A DNA stretch of 47,439 bases from an uncultured Clostridia bacterium (GTDB lineage: Bacteria > Bacillota > Clostridia > Christensenellales > CAG-314): the NCBI GenBank assembly GCA_947601445.1, contig CANQGD010000011.1, positions 1-47,439 of the forward strand, written 5' to 3'. The position numbers and the translations under genes are program-made. Of this stretch, positions 28,487 to 37,657 are shown piece by piece; the stretch's first letter is position 1, and every line of letters starts with the position of its first letter. The notes under the pieces are model-generated. The model was not told the DNA's origin. It saw only the letters and a program-made list of their open reading frames with translations, and searched no databases.

Positions 28487-28515
28487 TTGACATTACTTAA
28501 TCGCTGTTGTATACT
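28487..28515 (+). promoter_or_regulatory. Promoter of XRE-cupin/potABCD operon
   Basis: TTGACA (28487-28492) - 17 nt - TATACT (28510-28515). Confidence 0.65.
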
Positions 28516-28647
28516 TGTACCGTTGCCCGTGGCAAACAAATTTATTTTCGTATATGCAGGACTTTGTGCCTGCGCCGTGAAATGCGGCAGTACCGTAAAT
28601 AACTTGTGGGTTGCCGTCGGGTATTTTTTTGTTTCGGAGTGTCGCAA

Positions 28648-29184
28648 ATGGTTGAAATCGGTCGAAAAATAAAACAATACCGTTTGCAATTGGAATTGAC
28701 GCAAGAAGAGTTGGCTCAACGCACCGAACTCACAAAAGGATACATTTCTCAGTTGGAAAACGACTTGTGTTCCCCTTCCATTGCAACGTTGGAGGATATT
28801 TTGAACGTGTTGGGCGTTTCTCTCTACGAATTTTTTGCCGAACCGCAAAAAGAGCAGGTAGTGTACACGCCTTCGGATTATTTTGTGTCGGAAAACGGTT
28901 CGGGAGTCAGTACTTGGCTTATTCCCAATTCGCAGGTAAAGCAAATGGAACCGATCATTCTCACTCTCCAAAAGAACCAAGAAAGCGTCGAACGCCTTCC
29001 TTTCGAAGGAGAGGAGTTCGGTTATGTAATATCGGGAGAGGCGGAGTTATCGGTGGGAGAAGAACGTTACCGATTGAAAGCGGGCGAATCCTTTTCGCTC
29101 AACGGCAAACGCCAACACAAACTGAAAAACGCAAAGAACGAAGAATGTAAAATTTTGTGGGTGACTACCCCGTCAAATTTTTAG
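28648..29184 (+). CDS. XRE-family regulator with C-terminal cupin domain
   Basis: IGRKIKQYRLQLELTQEELAQRTELTKGYISQLEND plus cupin-like EGEEFGYVISGEAELSVGEERYRLKAGESFSLNGKRQHKL. Confidence 0.92.
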   Translation: MVEIGRKIKQYRLQLELTQEELAQRTELTKGYISQLENDLCSPSIATLEDILNVLGVSLYEFFAEPQKEQVVYTPSDYFVSENGSGVSTWLIPNSQVKQMEPIILTLQKNQESVERLPFEGEEFGYVISGEAELSVGEERYRLKAGESFSLNGKRQHKLKNAKNEECKILWVTTPSNF

Positions 29185-29193
29185 GAGGCAACA

Positions 29194-30651
29194 ATGGACG
29201 ACAAAATTATCGAAATCAAAAACGTTTGCAAAAGTTACAGCGACAAACCCGTGGTAAAAAACATCTCGTTGAGTATTCGCCGCGGAGAATTTGTAACTCT
29301 GCTCGGACCGAGCGGCTGCGGAAAAACCACAACGCTCAGGATGATTGCGGGTTTTGAACAGCCCACGAGCGGTACGATACTGTTCAACGGCGAGGACATC
29401 ACTACATTGCCTCCTCACAAACGCAACATAAATACGGTATTTCAAAAATACGCGCTGTTTCCGCATCTGAACGTATTCGGAAATATCGCTTTCGGATTGA
29501 AAATGAAAACCATTCCGGACGGCGAGCCGAAAACGGACAAGAACGGCAAAACCGTGCAAAAAATGCGCCACCTTAACAAGGCGGAAATAAACGACAAGGT
29601 AAACGCCGCCCTCAAAATGGTCGACCTCGAAGATTACGGTCACCGCGCGGTAAACAGCCTCAGCGGCGGACAGCAGCAGCGTGTAGCTATCGCGCGCGCT
29701 CTTGTCAACGAACCCCAAGTGCTGTTGTTGGACGAGCCTTTGGGCGCGTTGGACCTCAAAATGCGCAAGGATATGCAGTTGGAACTTATGCAGATGCACA
29801 AGCAATTGGGCATCACCTTTGTGTATGTAACGCACGATCAGGAAGAAGCCTTGACGATGTCCGATACGATAGTGGTTATGAAAGACGGCGAAATCCAACA
29901 AATCGGCAATCCCACCAAAGTGTACGACGAGCCCGCAAACGCGTTTGTAGCCGACTTTATCGGCGAATCCAACATACTCTCCGGCACAATGGTAAAGGAC
30001 TTTTGTGTGGAAATTTCCGGTCACAGGTTCGAATGTGTGGACAAGGGTTTCAAATTTAACGAACCGATAGACGTAATTATCCGTCCCGAGGATATAAAAA
30101 TCGTAGAAACCGACGACAAAAATTGTCTTGTGGAAGCGGATGTGTTGAGTTGCGTGTTCAAGGGCGATCACTATCAAGTAACGGCGCTTACCTATGGCGA
30201 CGAGCGCAACGAAATAGTAATTCACGACAATGTGGAAGTAAACGCGGGAGACAAAATCGGTTTGTACATCAAGCCGTTCGACTTCCACATAATGCACAAA
30301 TCCCGCCTTATCAACGAGTTGGAAGGAGAAATTTGGGAAGAAAACGTTGTGCAAATGTGCGACGGAAAGTTTCCTTGCGTCAGTAGTCTCGAAGAGGGCA
30401 CGAAAGTGCGCGTCAAGGTGGATTTCGACGACGTTGAGCTGACCGACGACGAGGAGGACGGAACTATCGGCGCCACGATCATTTCTTCCATTTACAAAGG
30501 AAGTTATTGGCAGTATATCGTGCGTACCGATACCTACTATGATTTCTTTGTGGACAACGACTACGAGTGGAGTATCGGCGATCGCGTGGGTATCAAGATC
30601 GCTCCCGACAAAATACTATTAGAGGAGGTAAGGGATGAACAAGAAGTTTAA
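29194..30651 (+). CDS. potA: Spermidine/putrescine ABC transporter ATP-binding protein
   Basis: Walker A GPSGCGKTT, LSGGQQQRVAIARAL; first of potABCD; long C-terminal TOBE region. Confidence 0.94.
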   Translation: MDDKIIEIKNVCKSYSDKPVVKNISLSIRRGEFVTLLGPSGCGKTTTLRMIAGFEQPTSGTILFNGEDITTLPPHKRNINTVFQKYALFPHLNVFGNIAFGLKMKTIPDGEPKTDKNGKTVQKMRHLNKAEINDKVNAALKMVDLEDYGHRAVNSLSGGQQQRVAIARALVNEPQVLLLDEPLGALDLKMRKDMQLELMQMHKQLGITFVYVTHDQEEALTMSDTIVVMKDGEIQQIGNPTKVYDEPANAFVADFIGESNILSGTMVKDFCVEISGHRFECVDKGFKFNEPIDVIIRPEDIKIVETDDKNCLVEADVLSCVFKGDHYQVTALTYGDERNEIVIHDNVEVNAGDKIGLYIKPFDFHIMHKSRLINELEGEIWEENVVQMCDGKFPCVSSLEEGTKVRVKVDFDDVELTDDEEDGTIGATIISSIYKGSYWQYIVRTDTYYDFFVDNDYEWSIGDRVGIKIAPDKILLEEVRDEQEV

Positions 30652-31435
30652 GTTTCGCCTTACTCGGCGCGCCTTCGCCTATCCGTATATGATTTTTTTG
30701 CTTCTGTTTGTGGTAGTTCCGTTGGTGATTATACTTATCAATGCCTTCCTTGACGACAACAGCAAATTTACATTTGCAAATTTTGCGGAGTTTTTTACGG
30801 ACGCAGGCGGCGGATTGACGGTTTTGGGCAATTCCTTGATAATCGGGTTGGTAACAACCGTCATTTGCCTTGCAATAGGCTATCCTTGCGCATATTTCCT
30901 TGCCAAATATCATGCTTCTAACCGCGTGTTTGTACTGATGTTTATTTTGCCGATGTGGGTAAACTTCCTTATACGCACCCTTTCTACCAAAGCGATATTT
31001 ATGGCAATGGATGTAGACCTCGGTATGGGTACGGTGCTGTTCGGTATGGTGTACAACTATTTGCCGTATATGATCTTGCCGCTGCATACTACGCTTGTTT
31101 CGATAGATCACAGCTACATAGAAGCGGCAGAGGACCTCGGCGCCGACAAGTTGAACGTTTTCCTCAAAACCGTTTTGCCTTTGTCTGTACCGGGCATCGT
31201 CAGTGGTATCACGATGACGTTTATTCCCGCGATTTCCACATTTGCCATTTCGGAAATTTTGTCGAGCAGCAAAATTTTCCTGTTCGGCGACGCGATCAAT
31301 ATGCACTTTTCCAAAACCACAAACAGCTTCGGCGTTGGCAGCGTTATGAGTTTGGTTATGCTGGTTTTGGTTATCGTGGCAAACGTAATTGTCAACCTCA
31401 CAAGCAAAGATGAGGAGGTGTCGAGCGTACTATGA
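30635..31435 (+). CDS. potB: Spermidine/putrescine ABC transporter permease
   Basis: Multi-TM, EAA loop YIEAAEDLGADKLNVFLKTVLPLSVPGI; overlaps potA and potC. Confidence 0.93.
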   Translation: MNKKFKFRLTRRAFAYPYMIFLLLFVVVPLVIILINAFLDDNSKFTFANFAEFFTDAGGGLTVLGNSLIIGLVTTVICLAIGYPCAYFLAKYHASNRVFVLMFILPMWVNFLIRTLSTKAIFMAMDVDLGMGTVLFGMVYNYLPYMILPLHTTLVSIDHSYIEAAEDLGADKLNVFLKTVLPLSVPGIVSGITMTFIPAISTFAISEILSSSKIFLFGDAINMHFSKTTNSFGVGSVMSLVMLVLVIVANVIVNLTSKDEEVSSVL

Positions 31436-32247
31436 AAAAACGTAATCTCATCGGTCGCATTTGCGCGGACGGATACCTCGGATTGGTGTTGGCGATTATG
31501 TATTTGCCGATTTTCCTGATCATCGTGTTCAGCTTTTCGGGCAGTAGCCGTTTCAGTTTTGACAGCGGCTTTACATTGGAAAGCTACAAACAACTGTTTG
31601 ATCCCGACTTAAATGCGGGACTGATTTCGGCGTTGAAAAACACTGCGATACTTGCGCTGTCCGCAAGCGTTATTTCTACGATTTTGGGAGCTTTTTCCAC
31701 GATAGGTATCTTTGCGCTCGGGCGTAAATTGAAAAAAATCACCCTTACGGTAAACCAATTGCCGATGATCAACAGCGAAGTGGTGATGGCTGTCAGTCTG
31801 ATGGTGTTTTTTGCGGCGTTCAGCTTTATTTTCCCGCAAGGAATGACTCGTCTAATCATTTCGCACGTGGCATTCTGCACACCCTATGTTGTTTTGTCTA
31901 TTTTGCCGCGCTTGCAGCGAATGGACCCCAATATGTACGAAGCGGCGCTCGATCTCGGCGCAAACCCGTTCAGCGCCATGATAAAGGTGGTATTCCCTTA
32001 TATCATGCCGGGTATCGTCAGCGGTTTTGCAATGGCGTTTACTCTTTCGTTGGACGACTTTATCATCACGCAGTTCAACAAGGGCGACACGGGTATAGAA
32101 ACTCTTTCCACGTATATATACGAGGATGCGCGCGTAAAGAGCCTCGAACCGTTTTGGTTTGCGGTGTTTAGCATCTTCTTTGTCGTGATGTTTACTTTTT
32201 TGTTGGTGATGAACATCAAAAAGACGCAAAAGGAGGCAAAAAAATGA
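31432..32247 (+). CDS. potC: Spermidine/putrescine ABC transporter permease
   Basis: Multi-TM, EAA loop YEAALDLGANPFSAMIKVVFPYIMPGI, SLDDFIITQF. Confidence 0.94.
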   Translation: MKKRNLIGRICADGYLGLVLAIMYLPIFLIIVFSFSGSSRFSFDSGFTLESYKQLFDPDLNAGLISALKNTAILALSASVISTILGAFSTIGIFALGRKLKKITLTVNQLPMINSEVVMAVSLMVFFAAFSFIFPQGMTRLIISHVAFCTPYVVLSILPRLQRMDPNMYEAALDLGANPFSAMIKVVFPYIMPGIVSGFAMAFTLSLDDFIITQFNKGDTGIETLSTYIYEDARVKSLEPFWFAVFSIFFVVMFTFLLVMNIKKTQKEAKK

Positions 32248-33812
32248 AAAAAATCGCTTCTTTGCTTTTCGTGATTTTGCTTGTTTGTTTTGCGGCGGCA
32301 TTACTTTCGGCATGCGATGTGTCGGAAAAGGACAGTCTTGTAATTTACAATTGGGCAGACTACATTTTCGACGAGGATTTGGAAGATTTCAAAGATTACT
32401 ACAAACAGGTGACGGGCAAGGATATAGATATAACCTACGTCACGTTTGATACAAACGAAACCATGCTGACGCGTCTCACCAAGGGTGACAGCAATGTAGA
32501 TGTCGTTTGTCCGAGCGAATATGCCATTCAAAAACTTATCGAGATGGATATGCTGATACCGATGTATTATTTCGATGAACAACGATACACGGACGCGTTT
32601 TCATCCAATGTCAATCTCGACCTGTATGAACACAACAGCGATAATGTGGAAGAAGGTATAATCGAAAAGGTGAGCGACACGTTCGGTCAGATCGAAATTA
32701 CCGCACAAGGCGACAATCAAGGCAAAAAAGTCAGCATGGTAGACTATTTTGTCCCCTATATGTACGGCACCTTGGGCATACTGTACAACAAGTATGCTTT
32801 TGACGAATTGGGCATTTACGATGAGCAAATTCTCAACGATTCCAATTGGGGCATTTTGTTCAACGACGACGGTAACGGAAATTTGCTTCACGAGGGGCTT
32901 ACGGGAAATATTCTGATGAAGGACAGTATTCGCGACAGCTATGCCGCCACCGTTTTTTACTTGCTTGAAAGCGGCAGACTCGACGGATTGACTGACGAAA
33001 ACGGAGTACTTTATACGGAAATGTCCGTAGGAGAACTTATCAATGCTGTGGATGACGGTCTGTTGGAAGTTGTAAAAGACGCCTTGACAGAACAGAAAAA
33101 ACAACTGTTCGGCTACGAAGTGGATTTCGGCAAAGACGATCTGCTGATGGGCAATGCTATTGTGGATCTTGCATGGAGCGGCGACGCTATGTATGCGGTA
33201 GAGGAAAGCTGGTCGGACGAATACGACGATTATGAATTGAGTTATTACGTGCCTCATTCTACCGGAAATATATGGTTCGACGGTTGGGTAGTACCCAAAA
33301 CGCACAATCCTGCGCATTTCGACGCGATAAAACTTTTTATCAACTATCTCAATATCCCTGTTTCCGCAGCGCAAAATTTGTTGGAAATAGGTTATTCGTC
33401 GGCGGTCAAAGCGGACGTTCTGCGTAACGATACGGACGCCATGGAAGTACTCGCCGAAGGATACGAATACGACATCGATGACCCCGACAGTATGCAGGAG
33501 TTTGAGATGTATTTCTTTGAAAACAGCTATTTGGACGAAAACGGCGAAATTGTTTGCTACGACGAAATAAGCGATAGCAATTGGCGTTATCCGTTTGCAT
33601 CTGCGGCAAATCACAACGACGATTTTCGCAATATCGACAGCCTCGGCGTGATGCGCGACTTCGGCGACAAAAACAAGGCGGTTGTGACCGCGTGGAACTA
33701 TTCGCGTTCGGCAGGGGTAAACGCATTGCCGTTGCTCGGTTGGACTGCGCTTGCGGTTGCGATAGCGGTGGGCATAGTTGTACTCGTGTATATAATAAAG
33801 AGAAAAAATTGA
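32244..33812 (+). CDS. potD: Spermidine/putrescine-binding lipoprotein
   Basis: Lipobox SAC; LVIYNWADYIFDEDLEDF; extra C-terminal TM segment. Confidence 0.93.
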   Translation: MKKIASLLFVILLVCFAAALLSACDVSEKDSLVIYNWADYIFDEDLEDFKDYYKQVTGKDIDITYVTFDTNETMLTRLTKGDSNVDVVCPSEYAIQKLIEMDMLIPMYYFDEQRYTDAFSSNVNLDLYEHNSDNVEEGIIEKVSDTFGQIEITAQGDNQGKKVSMVDYFVPYMYGTLGILYNKYAFDELGIYDEQILNDSNWGILFNDDGNGNLLHEGLTGNILMKDSIRDSYAATVFYLLESGRLDGLTDENGVLYTEMSVGELINAVDDGLLEVVKDALTEQKKQLFGYEVDFGKDDLLMGNAIVDLAWSGDAMYAVEESWSDEYDDYELSYYVPHSTGNIWFDGWVVPKTHNPAHFDAIKLFINYLNIPVSAAQNLLEIGYSSAVKADVLRNDTDAMEVLAEGYEYDIDDPDSMQEFEMYFFENSYLDENGEIVCYDEISDSNWRYPFASAANHNDDFRNIDSLGVMRDFGDKNKAVVTAWNYSRSAGVNALPLLGWTALAVAIAVGIVVLVYIIKRKN

Positions 33813-34093
33813 TTTTCTCTCCGATTAAATAACAAATAAATTTCAAATTATCAGGGTTGTTTGCAAAGTCAAGCGGGTATTTTCTTTATGTTGCGCTGCT
33901 AAAATATTTACTCATTGCAACGGCAAGTTGGGCTTTTGTAAACGGCTTTACGCGGAAGAAATATTTTGGTAAACACACAGTTTTCGTTTTATTGTAACGT
34001 AAGGCTCTTTGTAAATGTCGGATTGTATTTCATTCGGGGCTTTATGTCAAATGTTGTGGTGTAGGAATTTTCCCGACATATAATTGAATTTAC

Positions 34094-34126
34094 ACTCTCC
34101 CACTGCGGTATGGCGGTTGGGAGAGT
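34094..34126. other. Inverted repeat / stem-loop in large intergenic region
   Basis: ACTCTCCCA-N15-TGGGAGAGT, perfect 9-bp stem. Confidence 0.6.
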
Positions 34127-34547
34127 TGCTTTTGTTCGGCTTTTTGTAATAACAGCAGCTTATCAAGCGTCGCCTTTTACGCCAAAACTGTCAAGTTGAG
34201 TTGAAAATTGTTTCAACAGCATACGTTTTGTGCAATATATTTCTAAGACATTCGCTTTTTCGGCAACTACCGTATGGTTGAGCTGCATATAATTCCGTAC
34301 ATCATCAGATTAACAATAATTCCAAACAAAATTATTTGAATTTAAGATAATTTGCAAACGGTTTACTCACTCGGCGTTATATTTTGTTGTAAATTTTTTA
34401 TATCGTGCTGCAAATAATATGCCCAAAACGAAAGTTACTTCAATAATGTTGTAAAAAAAGGTGTTTTGTGTTACAATAATTTTAACGATAAAATGCCTGA
34501 ATAGGCTTTTATCCGATAATCAAGTTTAAATCTTTTGAGAGGCAACA

Positions 34548-36065
34548 ATGAAAGTATTACCTTTTCCTCAAAAGTCCGAAAATATAAGCGGCAGTTTTGT
34601 AATCAACGACAATGCCAAGATTTTTTGCGACGGAGAATTTGTTTCTCAGGCAGAGCGTCTTGCCGATCTTGTATATCACAGTTGCGGTTTCTTTTTACAG
34701 TTTACGGACGTGATACAAGAAGCACAAATTATTTTTGCCAAGGACAGTCAGTTGAATGTCGAAGGCTATGTTATCATGATAAATCAAGGTGTTGCGACTA
34801 TTACAAGCTCCGATAAACGCGGATGTTTTTATGCCGTAGAAACCTTGCGACAAATATTCGATCTTGATTCCGCGCAGGAGCAGATTGTTTGCAACGATTG
34901 TTATATAGAAGATTATCCGCGTTTTAGTTATCGCGGTTTGATGTTGGATATTGCCCGACACTTTTTCGACTTGAATGTTTTGAAACAGTTGGTGGAATTG
35001 ATGTCGCAGGTAAAACTCAATGTTCTGCATCTGCATTTGACCGACGATCAAGGGTTCAGGCTGCAAATTGACAAATATCCGTTGCTTACGGAAATTGCAA
35101 GCGTGCGTGACGGCAGCGAAGTTATCAAGGACGGCGAAAGTTACATCGACGATGTGCCGCATGCAGGATACCTTACCAAGAAGGATGTCAAGGAACTTGT
35201 ATCTTTTGCGGACGCGCACAATGTAACTATCGTTCCGGAGATCGATATTCCCGGACATTTTGTGGCGGCTCTCGCAGCGTACCCTCAATTCAGCTGTACG
35301 GGCACCGTCTCGGAAGTCCGCAAAAAATGGTCCGCGTCCAAGGATATTTTGTGCGCGGGAAACGACGGCGCTTATGACTTTGTAAAAGATGTTTTGGACG
35401 AAATTTGCGAACTGTTTCCGTCGCAATATATTCACTTGGGCGGTGAGAATGTCGCAAAGGATAGATGGTGCAATTGCAAATTGTGTCGTGAACGTATGTC
35501 CGAGTTGAAATTGGACAGTTTCGATGAATTGCAAACGTATATGATAGAGGTTTTTCGCGCTCATCTCGAATCTCACGGCAAAACCGTTATTATCCGAAAC
35601 GACGGCGTAACGAAAAATACCGACAGGCGAATCGTCAGTCAGCTTTGGACTCCGCTCAAACGTCATCGCGCCGCAAAGGAAACGCGCACGGGACGTCAAA
35701 TAATTGTATCTCCGCGCAGACGCGTGCATTTCAATCACGAGTACGACGTAATTTCTCTCGGGCGCACGCTCAAATTGAATCCGTATCGCGGGGTAAAAAA
35801 GGCGGATCGCGTCAATGTTTTGGGTGTGGAAGGCGCTATCTGGACTCAACATATAGAGACGGCGGACAGATTGTTTTTCAACATATTACCTCGATTGGAC
35901 GCGCTTGCGGAATGTGCGTGGAGTAAATGTCGAAAGGATTTTTATCCGCGCTTGCAAAAGCGACTTGTTTACTACGATAAACTCGGGCTAAATTACAACA
36001 GAAAATTTGTGCGTAAGGTGCAGGTCACTGCCGCCGACAACGCTCAGCAAGGAGACACTATATGA
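34548..36065 (+). CDS. Glycoside hydrolase family 20-like protein (beta-N-acetylhexosaminidase fold)
   Basis: RGLMLDIARHFF, KLNVLHLHLTDDQGFRLQIDKYPLLTEI, PEIDIPGHFVAALAAYP, HLGGENV. Confidence 0.88.
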   Translation: MKVLPFPQKSENISGSFVINDNAKIFCDGEFVSQAERLADLVYHSCGFFLQFTDVIQEAQIIFAKDSQLNVEGYVIMINQGVATITSSDKRGCFYAVETLRQIFDLDSAQEQIVCNDCYIEDYPRFSYRGLMLDIARHFFDLNVLKQLVELMSQVKLNVLHLHLTDDQGFRLQIDKYPLLTEIASVRDGSEVIKDGESYIDDVPHAGYLTKKDVKELVSFADAHNVTIVPEIDIPGHFVAALAAYPQFSCTGTVSEVRKKWSASKDILCAGNDGAYDFVKDVLDEICELFPSQYIHLGGENVAKDRWCNCKLCRERMSELKLDSFDELQTYMIEVFRAHLESHGKTVIIRNDGVTKNTDRRIVSQLWTPLKRHRAAKETRTGRQIIVSPRRRVHFNHEYDVISLGRTLKLNPYRGVKKADRVNVLGVEGAIWTQHIETADRLFFNILPRLDALAECAWSKCRKDFYPRLQKRLVYYDKLGLNYNRKFVRKVQVTAADNAQQGDTI

Positions 36066-37057
36066 AAAAAATTGCAGTTTTAACCAGCGGCGGAGACAGT
36101 CAGGGTATGAATGCCGCTGTTTATGCTACCGTTCGCGCGGCTCTTTCAAACGGAATGGAGATTTACGGCATAAATCACGGTTACCGCGGATTGATTGACG
36201 GCGATGTCACTAAACTCGACGCAAAAAGCGTTGAGGGTATCGTTCATCGCGGAGGTACCGTACTCGGCACCGCTCGCTGTCCCGAGATGAAAACTCCCGA
36301 AGGACAAAAAAAGGCAGTTGCCACGCTAAAAAAGTTTGGTATCGAGGGATTGGTTGTAATAGGCGGCGACGGCAGTTTTGCGGGAGCAAAGGTCCTCAGC
36401 ACGGTATACGGTATCAAGGTGATAGGTATCCCCGGCACAATCGACAACGATTTGGCGTATACCGATTATACATTGGGTTTTGACAGTGCGGTTGCAGTGG
36501 TTGTAAACAATGTAAATATGCTCAGAGACACTATGTCATGCAACGATCGCACATGCGTTGTGGAAGTTATGGGACGTGACTGTGGCGATATTGCTATGTT
36601 TGCGGCGCTTTGTTGCGGCGCGGAAGCAGTATGCGTGCCTGAGAAAGGATATGATCCCGATGCGCTTGCGGAAGTAATCAAACGCAATGCTTCAAAAGAT
36701 AAATTCGACAACATAATTATCGTTGCCGAGGGAATACGTTCCGATGGCACGTTGGACAAGGGACACGAGGCGGACAAAGTAATGAAAGATATTCTCGATA
36801 GACTGCCGACTCTCAATATTCGCAGTATTTCTTTGGGACATTTGCAACGTAGCGGCGACGCTACCGTCTACGACAGAAAGCTCGGCATTTTGATGGGAAA
36901 TCTTGCCGTCGAATGTCTTGCCGAGGGCAAAACGGATCGCGTTATCGGCATAAAAAACGATAAGGTGTTCGATGAGGATATGGTTTCCGCATTGTCCGAG
37001 AAAAAACAATTTAATCAACGGATTTACGATTTGGCAAACAATCTCGTAAAATATTGA
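36062..37057 (+). CDS. pfkA: 6-phosphofructokinase
   Basis: KIAVLTSGGDSQGMNAA, VVIGGDGSFAGA, GIPGTIDNDLAYTDYTLGFDSA. Confidence 0.94.
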   Translation: MKKIAVLTSGGDSQGMNAAVYATVRAALSNGMEIYGINHGYRGLIDGDVTKLDAKSVEGIVHRGGTVLGTARCPEMKTPEGQKKAVATLKKFGIEGLVVIGGDGSFAGAKVLSTVYGIKVIGIPGTIDNDLAYTDYTLGFDSAVAVVVNNVNMLRDTMSCNDRTCVVEVMGRDCGDIAMFAALCCGAEAVCVPEKGYDPDALAEVIKRNASKDKFDNIIIVAEGIRSDGTLDKGHEADKVMKDILDRLPTLNIRSISLGHLQRSGDATVYDRKLGILMGNLAVECLAEGKTDRVIGIKNDKVFDEDMVSALSEKKQFNQRIYDLANNLVKY

Positions 37058-37114
37058 TTTTGGAATACCTATAAGGCAATTGCAGTTTTAACGGAATATA
37101 AATGAATTGAAAAT

Positions 37115-37168
37115 TACGGCTATGCGTCAAACCCGCTCGGGAAATAGGCGCACGGCCGTATTTTTTTT
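37115..37168 (+). terminator. Terminator after pfkA
   Basis: TACGGCTATGCG...CGCACGGCCGTA stem (G-U pairs) then eight T. Confidence 0.85.
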
Positions 37169-37390
37169 GCAAAAACTTTACCGTGAGGGCTCATATTCGA
37201 ACGTTCCGCTGCAAACACATATAATCGTTTGTGCGCAAAGCAGATTAAACTGTGGCAGCACAATCCGTTAAGTACGATATAACTTCCGGTATATGTTTAC
37301 TCGTATCGAAAGTTTATTTTGTCGGAAAGCGCAAATAAGCAGTGGCAAGACTGCGACTATCTTTATCTCCGACAAAATTGCTTCAAAGCA

Positions 37391-37419
37391 TTGCATTATT
37401 CGTAACGGCATGATATAAT
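37391..37419 (+). promoter_or_regulatory. Promoter of FMN riboswitch/ribU transcript
   Basis: TTGCAT (37391-37396) - 17 nt - TATAAT (37414-37419). Confidence 0.6.
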
Positions 37420-37434
37420 AACAGTACAATACAA

Positions 37435-37557
37435 ATTCTTTGGGGCGTGGTGCAATTCCACACCGATAGTGAAAGCCTATGAACGCAGTCTGTTTTGCAG
37501 ACGGCGCCGAGCGGGTGAAATTCCCGAGCCGACGGTATAGTCCGGATGAGAAAAGAA
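37435..37557 (+). ncRNA. FMN riboswitch (RFN element)
   Basis: TTCTTTGGGGCGTGGTGCAATTCCACACCGATAGT...AGCCTATGAAC...GGGTGAAATTCCCGAGCCGACGGTATAGTCCGGATGAGAAAAGAA. Confidence 0.96.
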
Positions 37558-37582
37558 TAAAATACTTTCTTGTATTTTTGCA

Positions 37583-37609
37583 CCCTTGGGATTTGTCCGA
37601 GGGTTTTTT
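37583..37609 (+). terminator. Candidate riboswitch expression-platform terminator
   Basis: CCCTTGGGA-TTTG-TCCGAGGG followed by TTTTTT. Confidence 0.75.
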
Positions 37610-37657
37610 CATGCGCGGACAAATTTCAAGATACCGTTTCAAAGAGAAGGAGAATTT

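Noticed and set aside
30020-30040. GGTTCGAAT string resembling a tRNA T-arm
   Set aside because: Lies inside potA coding sequence with no tRNA cloverleaf around it.
29173-30354. 393-aa minus-strand ORF antisense to potA
   Set aside because: Shadow ORF; potA motifs are clear.
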